From Callaeas wilsoni (lineage: Eukaryota; Chordata; Aves; Passeriformes; Callaeidae), in the NCBI GenBank assembly GCA_013398955.1, contig VWPU01009597.1, forward strand, positions 1 through 64,000: 64,000 nt of DNA. Reading direction: 5' to 3'. The notes beneath the pieces are model-generated. The model was given only the letters and a program-made list of their open reading frames with translations. It ran no database searches and was not told the DNA's origin. Each line of letters begins with the position of its first letter. Position 1 is the stretch's first letter. Position numbers and translations under genes: made by a program. This document shows, in pieces, positions 1 to 12,700 of the stretch.

Positions 1-3000
1 CAGGCTGTGCCAAAGCAATACACCATGACTGGAGTAACACCTTCAGATGAGAGGGTAAGGGAGAGCCATGCACTGCTGAGTCACTTGTTCTGTGTTTGTA
101 ACAGCCCAGTGAAAGGCTGGAATCCCTACTGGGGGATGCCAAGGGCTGGATGAACATGGAGCACAGCCTCTTGCCCCAGACTTTAGTATGCAGATCTATG
201 AATAAGCACAAAATGTGGGTGAATTTTTCACCCACAAATGGCCAAAGGGAGCTGAGAGGATCTGGGAAGAGGAACACATGACAAAACAAACAAAGCAAAG
301 TGCGATAGAGATTGACTATAATCAGGTAATAATTGTAGGGAATTCTTGGTTTAAACTGTAAGCCTATGCAAAAGCATTTTTCTTTCTTTGACAACTGCAT
401 TGTCCTTGTTCTCCTTTCATGTCCTTTCATGCTTCCAAGCTTATTACATCCACTTATATCACCTTAGCTTAATTAGGGATGTGTGAAATAACCAGAATGT
501 TAATGCTGAGTTTCTGGCTGGGACTGCAGGTATGAACAAACCACTAAATAGAAAATGTCCAAAACCTGTTATCTGATAGAAAGAAACCTTTCTATGGGAA
601 CAATAAAAGCAAAATTTTGGCCTTTATTTTCAAAAGAAAAGCAGAAATCAGTGGCTAGTCCAAAGAAGTAGATTGATCTCAAACTGGTTGCTTTGGGGTG
701 TATTGTGGTTCAGACAGTGTTGGGTTTATTTCCATTCTGAGTCTAACCAAACTTTGCAGTTGGAAGTTCCCCACAAAAATGGAGTTCAAGTCCTTTCCCC
801 TCCCAGCACAGCTTGGTACAGTTTAGTCTGTCCCTACTTGCCATGAGCTAGTCTGCTGCTGGTTCACTGCAGATCTGGTGTGGTCATCCCAGCCCCACAT
901 CTTCGGACCCCGTCATGCCACACTCCCAAAGGTATCTCCATCTTCATGTTATGAAAGCACCACTCTTATGGGCTACCATGCACCCCTCATCCATTTCAGG
1001 TGCTTGGAAGTGGTTTCTGCTCCCAGCACAAGGTGACAACCCTGTATTTTGTTCATGGGGAAATCTCATGGTGTAAGTAAAAGACCTGGACTTAAGGGCT
1101 TTGTGGTTGGAACACAACCACTTTGCTCAGGGGTCCATCCCTGAGCAGCATGGATACAGCCTAAGGCATACAAATGATCCCTGTTTAGGCTCTGCTTTCA
1201 GCATACATATGGTCTCTCTCTCTCTCTCTACCCTGGGGAAAATGGTCTCACCTCTGGGTCTCCAGCAGTAGAATCCCTTCCTTCCCAGAAGTGCTAGGAG
1301 ACCTGGACTATGCTTGGGAAGGGTAACATAAAAGCTATGGCAGCTACCTTATCTCCCACTTTATAAACTAATTGTATGGAAATTACCCAAGGAACAAAAC
1401 CTGCAAAGTAACTTCATTATCCCTTTCTTTGTGGAGTTTACTGTAAACCGGCAGGCTTTGGATCTTAATTTGCTGGGAAGTGCAGTAATGTAATTAGCTA
1501 AACTGATAACAAGATGAGTTGTGTGAGTTCTTCAGAGGAAAGGAAGAATGTGCTAGACAAAGAGAGAAGTAAAAGGAAAAAGAAGAAAAAATAGTGCTTC
1601 CTTTGCCAAGAAATAAATTTTTTCAATATGTTAATAATATTATGGAAGACTTTTGTTTTGGTCAGAGGGAATGCCATGCACAAGTACTGTCTTACTTAAA
1701 AAGGACGTAATTTCTACAATTTCTAGAATATCTTAATTAGTTTTAAGAAATAAAATTCATGCATATTTTGAAACAAAGTGTTTGGGGTTTTTTTGTTGTT
1801 TTTTTTTTTTCCCCTAAGAAACATCTTCCCTGCCCCAAATTTTTCCTTGCTTGCCTCCAGCAGTTAAAAAAAATCTTGGGGAAACCATCTCCCAACAAAC
1901 ACAAGAGCCCCATTTCCCACTGTTGATCCCGGGTCAAGCTCTGCCTGCGCCTGGCCCCCTGCGTTGCCTGTGAGGCACCACGGGCTCTTCCCAAACCCAA
2001 ACTTTATCAGAGATCCAAGCAGCCTTTCTGCTTGGCGCTGCCATCTCTGCTCGCAAAAGCTTGGCTGAGGACCATGCAAAGCTCCAGCGGTGTGAACCTC
2101 ACGAGGCTCAGCCATGCACATCCCTGGGGCGAGAGGGCTGCCCGTGTCAGTCCTGGTGGCCAAAACATGCCTTCGTGGGCTTGCGAAAGGAAAGACAGAA
2201 CAAAAAATGGAATGAAGAACGCGTTTCTCTTGTCACTAGATGGCCCTATCTCCTTTCACTAAATGTACATGGTTTTCTTTTTACAGCCCCAAATCTGCAG
2301 CCCTACAGCTGTGTGCTTCCAGCGTCATCACTCACATCCGGGAAGGGAAACCTCTGGAAGGTGGAAAAATTCACCTGAGTTTTGATGATTTTCATTACGT
2401 CCTTGATGACTTCCCTGAAGACAATGAATATTATTGCTAGAAAACTCATGCTTTGACATTTGTATGAACTGGTACCCCTGGGGAGAAGTTCTGTGATTTC
2501 CTCATTTCAGACTCCTCCAGCAGCTATTGCACTCTAGTTTCTGTGCAGATTTAAACCAACAAGGGAGGAATTTGAGTAGCTGCTGGCATTTACCTCAGGT
2601 ACAGACCGGTGGAGGGACAGAAACTTTTCTTCAATCCTTTATTAGGTGGGAGACAAAGAGAGGCTGTCTCCCAGCACACTCCTGAGATGATACAAACTGG
2701 TGGGATGAGGCTTTCCAGGTTCCTTGTGCACCACCAGCCACCTGCGGGGTCACCTGGCCCCTGCCCAAGGGATGCTGCCCCTATGTCAGCAACTGCCATC
2801 CTGTCCCTCACTCAGCCCTGGGACCTGCTTCTGGGCTGTATCTTCTCGGGGGCTGTGGCTTCAAGGCACAAATTTACCTTCCGAAGACGCTGTCCAGGGA
2901 AAGGAAGCTCACTGCCAGAGTCCAAGCACAGCAGTCTGGAGGAAGGTCTGGGGTGATAGAGGCAGTGGAGGGCAGAGTGTTAAGGGAAGCCATCCCATTT

Positions 3001-4184
3001 TTTAGCCCATGCTGGTGGTAGGACACTCTTCTGGGATTTTGGCTTCTGTGAGGTGGAGCAGGCAGGCAGCTCTGCCTGTTGGAGCAGAGTATTGGCATTT
3101 AAATGAGGGGACACTGAACCCTGACTGTGCAGTAGGCAGAGGACATGCACTGAAGCCCTGTGGACATCTGCTGCCCCAAACCCTTATACTGACAGCCACA
3201 TTTTCATGTTTTGGATGTCTCTAAGTAACTGAAAAGCTACTGCTTGTCCAGGTCTGACTCTGGACAAGCAAGCAGATCGGATTGTTGCTTTCCCCAGGAA
3301 AAATTCTATTATGTTGAAAAAAACCCCAATATATTCAGGGCTTTCACTGGCTATATTGGCTCAAGGCTGAGTATTTTATCAACTGCCAGATCTCTCAAGA
3401 GTATTCCAGTGATGTTTGAAGCAAAATTCCTGCCTGGAAAAAGTTACTATCTGAGGATATAATCCAACACCATGAAAGACTGGGAGCATTTTTCTACTGA
3501 TTTCGAAAGGATTTGGATCAGGCCCTGAGGAACTAGTCTGGCATCTCTCCTTCATATCAGCAGCCTCTGTGCTTTGAGGACACAACCCTTGTAATAACAA
3601 CTATTTGCAGGGGTATTTGAAGGATTTGAAGCTTCGGGTGCATGAATGACACAAGACATGAGTGACCACAGAGGGAAAGGAAGCAAATTTGCTTTTTAAT
3701 TAACAGGCATTTGAGACAAGTGTTGCTGTCTAAAACATTACTGACAGACTAATAATTCTATCTGATGAAGGAGCAATTATAACAATAATTATGGACCACT
3801 AAAACAACCATCTCTGCTAGCCACTGCTGCCAGGAGAGGAGGGGCAAGATTCATCCGAGTAAACAGACCACGTGCCAGAGAAGCATTCCATGGGGCTTGG
3901 CTGGGAGAGGAAGGGTTCACTGAGCTAGTGAGTGGCAGCTTCAGAGGATGCCTTGCTTTTATGGCCTCAGATAGCTGCAGGCATAATTTTGCACCTGCAG
4001 TTTTGGTCAGACTGATAACTGCGGCTCTTATTGACCCACGTCATGTGATGCCTCGAGAGGCCAGTGCTGCAAGCACAAATAGTTGTGGCTTATTAGGAAA
4101 GGCACTGTTTGAAGAGCAGACATAATGCTGGGTGTTATGTCCCTTCTGAAAACAGGCTATGCCATGAGTCAGTATAACCCCATT
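1..4184. other. Gene-free flank
   Basis: No exon or recognised repeat was found apart from a short TC run at about 1213-1229. Open frames here are short, overlap on both strands and show no domain. Confidence 0.6.
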
Positions 4185-4500
4185 AACTGCAGAATCACGG
4201 GATGGGTCAGGCTGGAAGGGACCACAGTGGGTCATCTGGACCAAACTCCCTGCTCAAGCAGGGCCATCCCAGAGCACATGGCACAGGATTGTGTCCAGAC
4301 AGCTCTTGAATATCTTCAGTGAAGGAGACTCCACAACCTCTCTGGGCATTCTGTTCCAGTGCACAATCACTGCACCATAATGAAGTTCTTCCTCATGTTC
4401 AGCTGGAACTCCCTGTGCATCAGTTTCTGCCCACTGCCTTCTGTCCTACTGCTTGGCACAATGTCCTTCCAGCAGGCAGTTCCTTCCCAGAGCTGAGATG
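4185..4500 (-). mobile_element. CR1 LINE fragment
   Basis: The plus strand shows the reversed CR1 3' end: AGAATCACGGGATGGGTCAG, CTGGAAGGGACCACAG, then TTCCAGTGCACAATCA. It is diverged and 5'-truncated. Confidence 0.8.
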
Positions 4501-7500
4501 GGGAACTAAGGAGTAACTCTGCTCACTTCAGGGGACTACCTTGGTGAAAAGGAGAACTGGGGCCATTTTGGTTTAGCCTGGTCTTGTCTGATCCTGTCCA
4601 ATGGCTGGATGAGCTGAATGTATGGCTAAGCAAATCCTCCAGGGTGAATGCAGGAATGGGGTGAAAAGAGGTGTTTTCCAGAAGAGGGACCCTCCATTAT
4701 CTCAGAGTCCATGGAGGGGTTGTGCCCAAGTCCTCCTTTCCCCCATCCTGCCCAGAAAGAGCTCATGGGAAATCAGCTTACCAAGTCAGGTTTTTCCCTT
4801 CTTTTCATGCAAGTCATGGGAGATTGGTAGAGATCCAGTACCCAGGTAGCAATATGAACTGACTGGCCTCAAACTGTGTAAGGAACACCTGGGACTTGGC
4901 TCTAATTTGCTTTGTATGACATACACAAAATTTTATTCAAACTAAGTGGGTCAGGATAGTCGATGGGAGGGTGGATGGGCAGCAGAGGGCTTTCACAGCT
5001 TTGCTGTGCAACTTCACCATCACTAACATCCCATGCTTTCCACAGACAGGAGGAAAAATCAACTAATGCGGATTTCCTCTGTTTCCTCTCTTCAGGGAAT
5101 CAGTCTATTGAGAAATTCATTAAAATCCACTGTGCCTGAGATAGAAAAACATCACCTGACAAGAAAATGCTCTTATGGAAAACAAGTCTTTGATGGCTTT
5201 ACATGCTTCTTGAACACAGGGAAAGCCAGTCAATAACATTCCTTGTGGCCTAAAAGCAGAAACATCTGTCAGAGGCGGCTTGCTGGGCTGAATATAGCAG
5301 CAGGAAAGCCCAACTGATTAACTCCATCCTCTTCCTAACATGTTTTTGTGGTTCCCAGAAATCCCTAGAAAGGGCTCCTGAGGACACTGGCACCATTACA
5401 AGCCAGCTATAATTCAGTAAACAGAGAGATGAAGGAAACATTATCCTGGCTGCAGTTCACCTCTGGCATCCAGGTTGCATAATTCACATTTACTTCATCC
5501 TACTCTCCCTTAGCTCTACGGCAGGATTGTGATTTAGGAAAAAAGGAAGAGCGAGACATACTTGAAAAGGAAAGAATAAAGTGATTGTTGTGAGGACGAA
5601 AAGAGAGTTGGGGTCCATATAACCTTGCAAGTAGACTGGAGCAGGGAAAACTGGCAGAGATGATCAGAGCAGTAACACAGCAGACACAGGAAGTACTTCC
5701 AGCATGCCTGCGCTGATCCTTCTTAGTGCAACCACCTATCAGGGCCCTTCTCCCAACCCCTGCTCTTTTCATCCATATTTGTAGATTCACCTCTATTAAA
5801 AAAAGCTAAAATTTCTTCTTTGCTATGTTTTGCTTCTGTCCTGCCTTACATGTGACAGTTCACCATGCATAACTGAAGGACTTCTCCAAAAACTGCAGGA
5901 AGTTTCCTCACAACTCTTGCCAACTTCATCACAATTTCTCTCCTTACTCTGGAAAGTAGAAAGCCCTTTCATTTTTTTAGACATGTGTCTGGTCTTGTTG
6001 CAGGATTGTTGAACCACCAATGCAGTCAGGGTCACAAGACTTGTTGGGACCAGCTCAGAACATATAAATAGTAGTTAGTCATTCTTCTGTCACAGTCTCT
6101 CTGCATCCTACCTCCACTGGACCATGTGGAGAGACCTCTAGATATGGTGCCTCAAGCAAACAATATTCAGCTTGCAACAAGTTTATAGGAAAAAGTAACC
6201 TTTCAGTTTCCAAACTTTATCATGCAGGGGAATAATTTCTGCAATCACACAGCTGCTCTGGAAGTACATTTAAACATATTTATCTTCATTTTGGTACTCA
6301 TTGAAATAGCTTCTGTGTAATGTTGATAAACATAAGATCTTTGGACTTCAAATGTGCTGTACAAAGAGAAGCAACTTACCTTGGAGATGAAGTAAATACC
6401 ACTACTTATAGCAGAATGGTGGGATGGGAAAATTAAACAGCCTTTGGCAGAAAATGATATGTGGCCCATTCACTCAGCAGTTCTTCAGAGGGATATGAGT
6501 ATTCACAGCACTACGTGAAGTCTTGCCCTGATTGATACGTAATTCTGAGTCGACCCTGGTAGCTTAAAGAAATAGTTTCAATCAGAGTCTGAGGGATTTA
6601 CTACCCTGTGGGGGTTTTATGTGTGTGTGAAGGAGTTCTGTGTTGTTTTTTTCTTGAGAGAATGAACTGCCTCATTTTTCTGAGTTTTTGCTCCCTTTCA
6701 TCTTACAGATTATTAAAATTTATCAGCTGCAGTGTGGACCTTGCTCTGGAAACATTTATCTTCAGATTTAATTTTGCTCCATTGCATATGTCTACCTCTT
6801 AGCAGGTTTACCTTTCACCTCCCACAGTGAAAAATTATAACATCAAATCTGAAAGGCAACCCACTCCCTTCCTAGCTTTCCTAGAGGACTCTTCAAAATC
6901 CTCCCTCTCACTAGTTAAGTCAGAAGACATCAAAAATACAACACAACGAGAATCCCTCTGGCCTTGAGTCACTCACTATTTATATATTTCCAAAACTGGA
7001 TTAAAATTCCCAGAGGCCCCTGCTGAAATCTCAAAATGGCATTGCATAGTGCAAAACCCAATGTGATGAATATTTGTTCTCTGTCTAGCCAGCAGCAACA
7101 TTTCCAAAGTTTTCTGCCTTGCATGCTATTTCCTCACCTGTTTTAGAGACGCCTGAGGCAGTATCATGTTTTTGTAGGAAAGGAAAAAAAATGTTCTCAT
7201 AACCGGAACATTTATAACTTCGTTTTTAACTTTCAGGTTTGTTTTTATTGCAATTCCCAGACCAACAAACAGACAAACAAACCCAAAAAAGCACAACCAA
7301 CCAAAACCACAGCAACATTTTCCTTTATGTATTTTGGTTAGTATTTGTTAGAAGCTGAGATTTTTTTCAGACTGACTACCCTGCTGAAAAGAAGCTAATT
7401 TCTTGCCATTGCTTTGTGATGGTTTGACTGATTCAGTCCTCCCCTTAATCCTGCTACAGATGAGTGAGATAAGAGACATCCCCCAGGGCCATGGAGATCT

Positions 7501-7925
7501 GCTCCTGGCCGGCATGAACTCCTCGATCTTCCCAGCAGCTTCCCTCCCTGCAGTGTGCTGTGCACAGCCATTAGGTTCCCCATCCTTTGGCACTCCTGCC
7601 ACCTCCCTTCATGTGTCCCTTCCCTCGTCCAGTCCCTATACACTGGATTCCTGAGCCTTTTTTCCCCTGTCTTTCTTCCCCCAGTTTCCCAGCCTGCTCC
7701 AAGCACCGCCGTCTGCTCAGGCTTTACAGCTCTGAGGACACAAACAAGGAAGAAGGATTGGGAATTTTTCTTCCACAGGATGGTACTCTTGTCACAGTCA
7801 TAATCTAGCTTTCTTACCCTGTTCCTCACATTCACTCTGTGGGAAGAATTGTAGCAGATGGAGGATGTCATCTAAAATAAAGCTCATGTGACAACTCAAA
7901 TAGTGCAGAACAGAGCAGATGATGT
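4501..7925. other. Gene-free stretch between CR1 copies
   Basis: No coding exon, CpG island or familiar repeat is seen. Confidence 0.6.
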
Positions 7926-8330
7926 GATCATAGAATCATTTAGGTTGTAGAAGACCTTTAAGATCATTGAGTCCAAGCAGTAATCTGGCATGGCCAAGTC
8001 CACCTCTAGACCATGTCCCCGAGTCCCACATCTGCACATCTTTTAAATACCTTCAGGGACGGTGACTTAACCACCTCCCTGGGCAACCTGTTCCAATGCT
8101 TGACAACCCTTTCCTGAAGAATTTTTTCCTAATATACAATCTAACCTCCCATGGCACAATTTGAGGCCATTTCCTCTGGTCCTGTCACTTGTTACGTGGG
8201 AGAAGAGACAGACCTACCCCTACCTGGCTACACCTTTCTTTCAGGCAGTTGTAGAGAGCTATAAGCTCCCCCCAAGCCTCCTTTTCCCCAGACTAAACAA
8301 TCCCAGCTCCTTCAGCTCCAAGTCAGCACC
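7926..8330 (-). mobile_element. CR1 LINE fragment
   Basis: It starts with ATCATAGAATCATTTAGGTT on the plus strand and continues through CTGGGCAACCTGTTCCAATG and the reversed sequence CCTGTCACTTGTTACGTGGG, the classic antisense pattern of the CR1 3' part. Confidence 0.88.
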
Positions 8331-8784
8331 AGGAAGGTGCTGGGCAAGGTATCACAGACCCTCAACTCAGCTTAGCCTCACACTCTCTTCCTCTAGCTGT
8401 GCCGCCAGATGGCCTGGGTACACAGCAGGACCACAGGTGGGGGTGACAGGCCATAGGAACCCAAACCCAGGCTGAAAACACACAAATTTTGGGGCAGCTG
8501 CTAAGCAGCATCCAGCAGAAGCTGATGTCAGGAGTCCATGAGATTCCTCTGGTCTGGACCAGAGGCTGACCAGCACTATGCAGACTCATGCAAGGCAGGG
8601 CAAGGCAGGGAGCCAAACCAAACCTGCTCAGGAGCCTTTGCCCCAGGACACGACCTGCACCTGCAAAAACCATGAAATGCTTCTCAGGGAGGCAGCAGAG
8701 CCCATATGTCCTTAAAACCTCAGGAGGGTTGTTATGTGTGGACAGGGACACAGAATTAGATGTGCGCATCTCTGCATGACCGGA
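8331..8784. other. Stretch between two CR1 copies
   Basis: Nothing is recognised. A long minus-strand open frame spanning this and the next CR1 is antisense to the element and is not taken as a gene. Confidence 0.55.
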
Positions 8785-9558
8785 TCTCCTCTGCCACGTG
8801 CTTGATTCTGCACCTGGGACAGGGCAACCCTGGATGTTCATACAGTCTGGGGAATGAGATGATGGAAAGCAGTGCCATGGAACAGGACCAGGGGGTCCTG
8901 GTCGATGGCAAGTTGAACATGAGTCAGCAGTGCCCTGGCAGCCAGGAGGGCCATCTCTGTCCTGGGGAGCATCAGGCACAGCAACGCCAGCCAGGCAAGG
9001 GAGGAAATTGTCCTGCTCTGCTCTGAGCTGGGGCGGCCTCGCCTCGAGTGCTGTGAGCACTTTTGGGTGATACAATATGAGAAAGACATTAAGCTGTTAG
9101 AGAACATCCAAAGGAGGGCAAGTAGGATGGTGAAGGGTCTGGAGGGGAAGCTGTATGAGGAGCTGCTGTTCAGCCATAGGTCTGCTCAGCCTGGAGGAGA
9201 CGGCGGGGAGGCCTCATTGCAGCTACAACTTCCTCGTGAGGGAAAGCAGAGGGGCAGGCACTGATCTCTTCCCTGTGGTGACCAGTGACAGGACCCGAGG
9301 GAATGGCCTGAAGTTGTGTCAGGGGAGGTTTAGGTTGGATATTACAAAAAGGTCCTTCACCCAGAGGGTGGTCGGGCACTGGAACAGGCTCCCCAGGGAA
9401 GTGCTCACAGCACCAGCCTGACAGAGCTCAAGAAGCGTTTGGACAACACTCTCAGGCACAGGGTGCGACTCTTGGGGATGGTGCTGTGCAGGGCAAGGAG
9501 CTGGACTCGATGATGCTTGTGGGGCCCTTCCAACTCAGGATATTCTGTGCTTCTGTGT
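8785..9558 (+). mobile_element. CR1 LINE fragment, 3' end
   Basis: The sequence follows the avian CR1 3' region: TGCACCTGGGACAGGGCAA, then the RT C-terminal area (AACATCCAAAGGAGGGCAAG), AGGGTGGTCGGGCACTGGAA, and a 3' end GGGCCCTTCCAACTCAGGA with a worn ATTCTGTG-type tail. It is 5'-truncated, as usual for CR1. The 3' end lies about 190 bp from the GTF3A ATG. Confidence 0.9.
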
Positions 9559-9559
9559 G

Positions 9560-9748
9560 GGGGCTCCGCGCACGCAGGGACAGGGAGGGCTCTCCGTGTG
9601 TCGCTCGGGACGAGGCCCCGCAACGCACACCTCCCTGAGGAACCGGGACCGGCACCGGGACCCAGACCAAGCCCCGGGCCCTGTCGCGGGCCCGCCTCAC
9701 TGAGCACGCGCCGCCCCGCCCCGCCCGCTGGGTCACGTGCCCTCCGGC
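9560..9748 (+). promoter_or_regulatory. GTF3A: GTF3A core promoter and start of CpG island
   Basis: This stretch between a CR1 3' end and the GTF3A ATG is GC-rich and TATA-less. Overlapping GC boxes of the form CCGCCCC lie at about 9709-9727 and would suit Sp-family factors. A perfect CACGTG E-box lies at 9734-9739 in the context GGTCACGTGCCC, which suits USF/MITF-type bHLH-ZIP factors. It is only 9 bp from the ATG, so it probably sits at or just downstream of the transcription start. High CpG density continues through exon 1 and intron 1 to about 10.2 kb. The transcription start itself cannot be seen. Confidence 0.65.
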
Positions 9749-12700
9749 ATGGCCGGCGCGGAGGGGGAGGGTGGCGGGAGCGGCGACGGGAACGGGAGCG
9801 AGAGCTTTCTCCCCGTCCGCCCGTACATCTGCTCCTTCCCCGGCTGCGACGCCACCTTCAACAAGGCGTGGCGGCTGTCCGCCCACCTCTGCCGGCACAC
9901 GGGCGAGGTGAGCCGCCCCGGCTGGGAGGGAGGGGTCTGTGTGACCGAGGTGTGGGCGCCGCGCTGGGACCCCGCGGGGGACCGGGCAGGCCGCGTCACC
10001 TCCTCGGGGGTGCCACAGCACGGCGGGGACTGCGCGTTGTGTCCGGGGCCGCTGACGGCGGCCACCCGGGAGCAGCCGAGCCCCCGAGGAGGTGGGTTTG
10101 CCCCCTGGAACAGCTCCTCTCTTTCAGAGGCCGTATGTTTGCGGTTATGAAGGCTGCGGCAAAGGCTTCACGAGGGACTTCCACCGCGCCCGACACCTCC
10201 TCACGCACACCGGGGAAAAGCCGTTCGAGTAAGGCCCAAGTCTTTACTTCTTAAGCTGAAGTGCGGTTGTTCGTAAGGAAAGAAAGTTAAAACAGAGCGG
10301 TGGTACAGGGCATGCATGCCTTTGGTGTCGTAGGCCCTGCCATAACAGTGTGCACATAGGGTGGGATCAAACCCCCTGCCTGGCAGTGATCTGTAACAAA
10401 TGCTCAAAGGAAAGGGAAGATCTCCCCCAAAAATACATTATTAAAAGGCTAACTTAGCCTCTGGCTTTTAGTGTCTTCAAAGCAAACTTCTGTATTTGAG
10501 TTGTGAGTTTCAGTAATTCTTCTGTGTGTTCTTCTTGTACAATGATTTCTGTATCTGCCTAGGGAACAAATTTGTTTGACAGTAGTAATAAAAACAGCAG
10601 TTCATTTACAGGTGCACAACTGATGGGTGCCATGAGAAATTTGGAACAAAATCAAACTTAAAGAAGCACATTGAGCGCAAGCATCAAAATCAGCAAAAGC
10701 AATATGTGGTGAGTAATTACCTTTGTAGTGTACATTGGAGGCTGAACAAGCTCCTTTTTGTGTATATGGTGAAATAGTTCAACTTGTTATTATGTGGTAC
10801 TTGTTCAAGTTTAAATACAATGACTGGGATTTCAGCAAACACGTGAACGCTATTTGGCCTTTAATGATAACTTAATTTCCTCAATAGTGTGACTTTGAAG
10901 GCTGTAACAAGTCTTTCAAGAAGCATCAACAACTTAAAGTTCATCAGTGTCACCACACCAATGAACCTCCCTTCAAGTAGGTGGATGATTTTAATACTGA
11001 ACTTTAACAATTCCACTTAAACACTATAGATGAAAATAGGTGCCTTTTCGCAGCCTTTTCATTGATGTGGCAGTAAAAAAAAAAGAAATCAATTTGTCAT
11101 CAGGGCTACAAGTATATTTCTTGTAGGAGTCCTTTGCTCTGTTTTGAGCAACAGTCTTGCTGCTCTGTAACTTCAGCATTCCAGCAATTTTATAAGAAAA
11201 TAACACAACAACCCCCAGTTTTTAGTTCATAGTTTGAAATACAAGCATAAGAGCTTGCACAGTAATGAAAAATGCAGCTGCCTTTATTGACCTGAGTAGT
11301 ACCTAGAAAAAGGGGAGAGACTTGGACATGCATTTTGGAAGCTGTGCATTGCAACTCCATTTGGGTAACACACCACTATAGATCTGCTAAAAGCAAAGTT
11401 TAGTCTTGAATTTCTTACAGGTGGGCCACACTTAACATGAGTGTTCATTCCACTTAAGTGAAAGGCACTACTATGGTTGGATGACAGAAAAAATGTTGGT
11501 GCTCTGCTGTTGCTCTGACTGCCGATTCTGTACAAGCCACTTAAACCTTCCACTTTCTGTCCTTCTTTTATGTTTGAAGAGCCTGCTGTGTAGGGACGAT
11601 ACAGGGCTTGACTCTTCAGCTTAAGCTCAACTTGCTGTATATGTGGAAATCCTACTATAGTTCTAAGTCTCAAAGGCATCCGAGTCTATTAAAAAAATAT
11701 GGAATTTACTTTTACAAGGTGAGGGGATACACAACGATCTCTAAGCAAAGGGAACCTTGGATTATTTTGTTCATTTTAATTGTTCTTGACTTAAAACCAA
11801 AAAATACGTGGATACAGTGAAAGAAATGAAACCACTACATTTTGTACCTAGATGTGATAAAGAAGGATGTGGAAAGTGCTTCTCTACTCCAAGTCGACTA
11901 AAGCGGCATGAGAAGATACATGAAGGTAAAACTGTTTTTCCTTCCTGTTTAAGTTATGTTTCAGCAAAGGAGAAAGGACTGCTTCCAGTGCAGAGTTTGC
12001 ACGGATGCACGACAGACATGAAAGTGTTCTGGGCCTAGTGATCCAGACAAGACAGGAACATCCGTTTTGAATAGTAAAGTGGGATACAGCTGCAGGGCAC
12101 TGCGGTCTTCAGTTACGGTGTGTTTGTGGCAGGCTGAACAGAGCTCAGGATTCCTTCAGTTACTTCTTCTCCTGAGGTGCTCCCTTGCAAATAATCCATC
12201 TTTTGGACATGGGCTGATGGTCAGGGCATTAGTTTAGACCTCCAGAGCTTAGGATCAGTTGCCAATTCTGCCACAAATTTCCTATGGAGCCTTGGCAGAA
12301 CCATGTGTATTTTTAGTTATTATTGAACCTATGTGAGAGGTTTTTAAGTGAAATCATCGTGACGTGGCCACATATATTTGAGCTAATCCTGCTGCACCTC
12401 CTATCCATTCTTTCATTAACAGATAACCAGCTTTCCAGTGACAAGAAAAAACCAAACCAAACAGTCTAGGAAGAGTACGCAGAAGGCTGTGATTTGTACT
12501 GTGATTTGCTTTTTTTTAAGACAAGGACTTGTTCATAGTTTTTTGAGCATTCCAGTCCTGGGATTTAAGTAGTGTTGACTTTCTGTGGTTCCTGCCTGTT
12601 TGATAGAATGGTAGAATCCCTTTAGACTCTGGAATATTACTGTATGGTCAGTATTTCTTTTTAATATGCAAGTCAAATATTTATATAGAAGTAATATATA

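Noticed and set aside
7395..7871. 158-codon minus-strand frame
   Set aside because: No recognisable domain and overlapping frames on the other strand; most likely chance.
8362..9075. 237-codon open frame on the minus strand
   Set aside because: Much of it is antisense to a CR1 copy, and no domain is visible.
9452..10021. 189-codon minus-strand and 245-codon plus-strand frames over the GTF3A promoter
   Set aside because: They lie in a CpG island where stop codons are rare; the plus frame is out of phase with the GTF3A exons.
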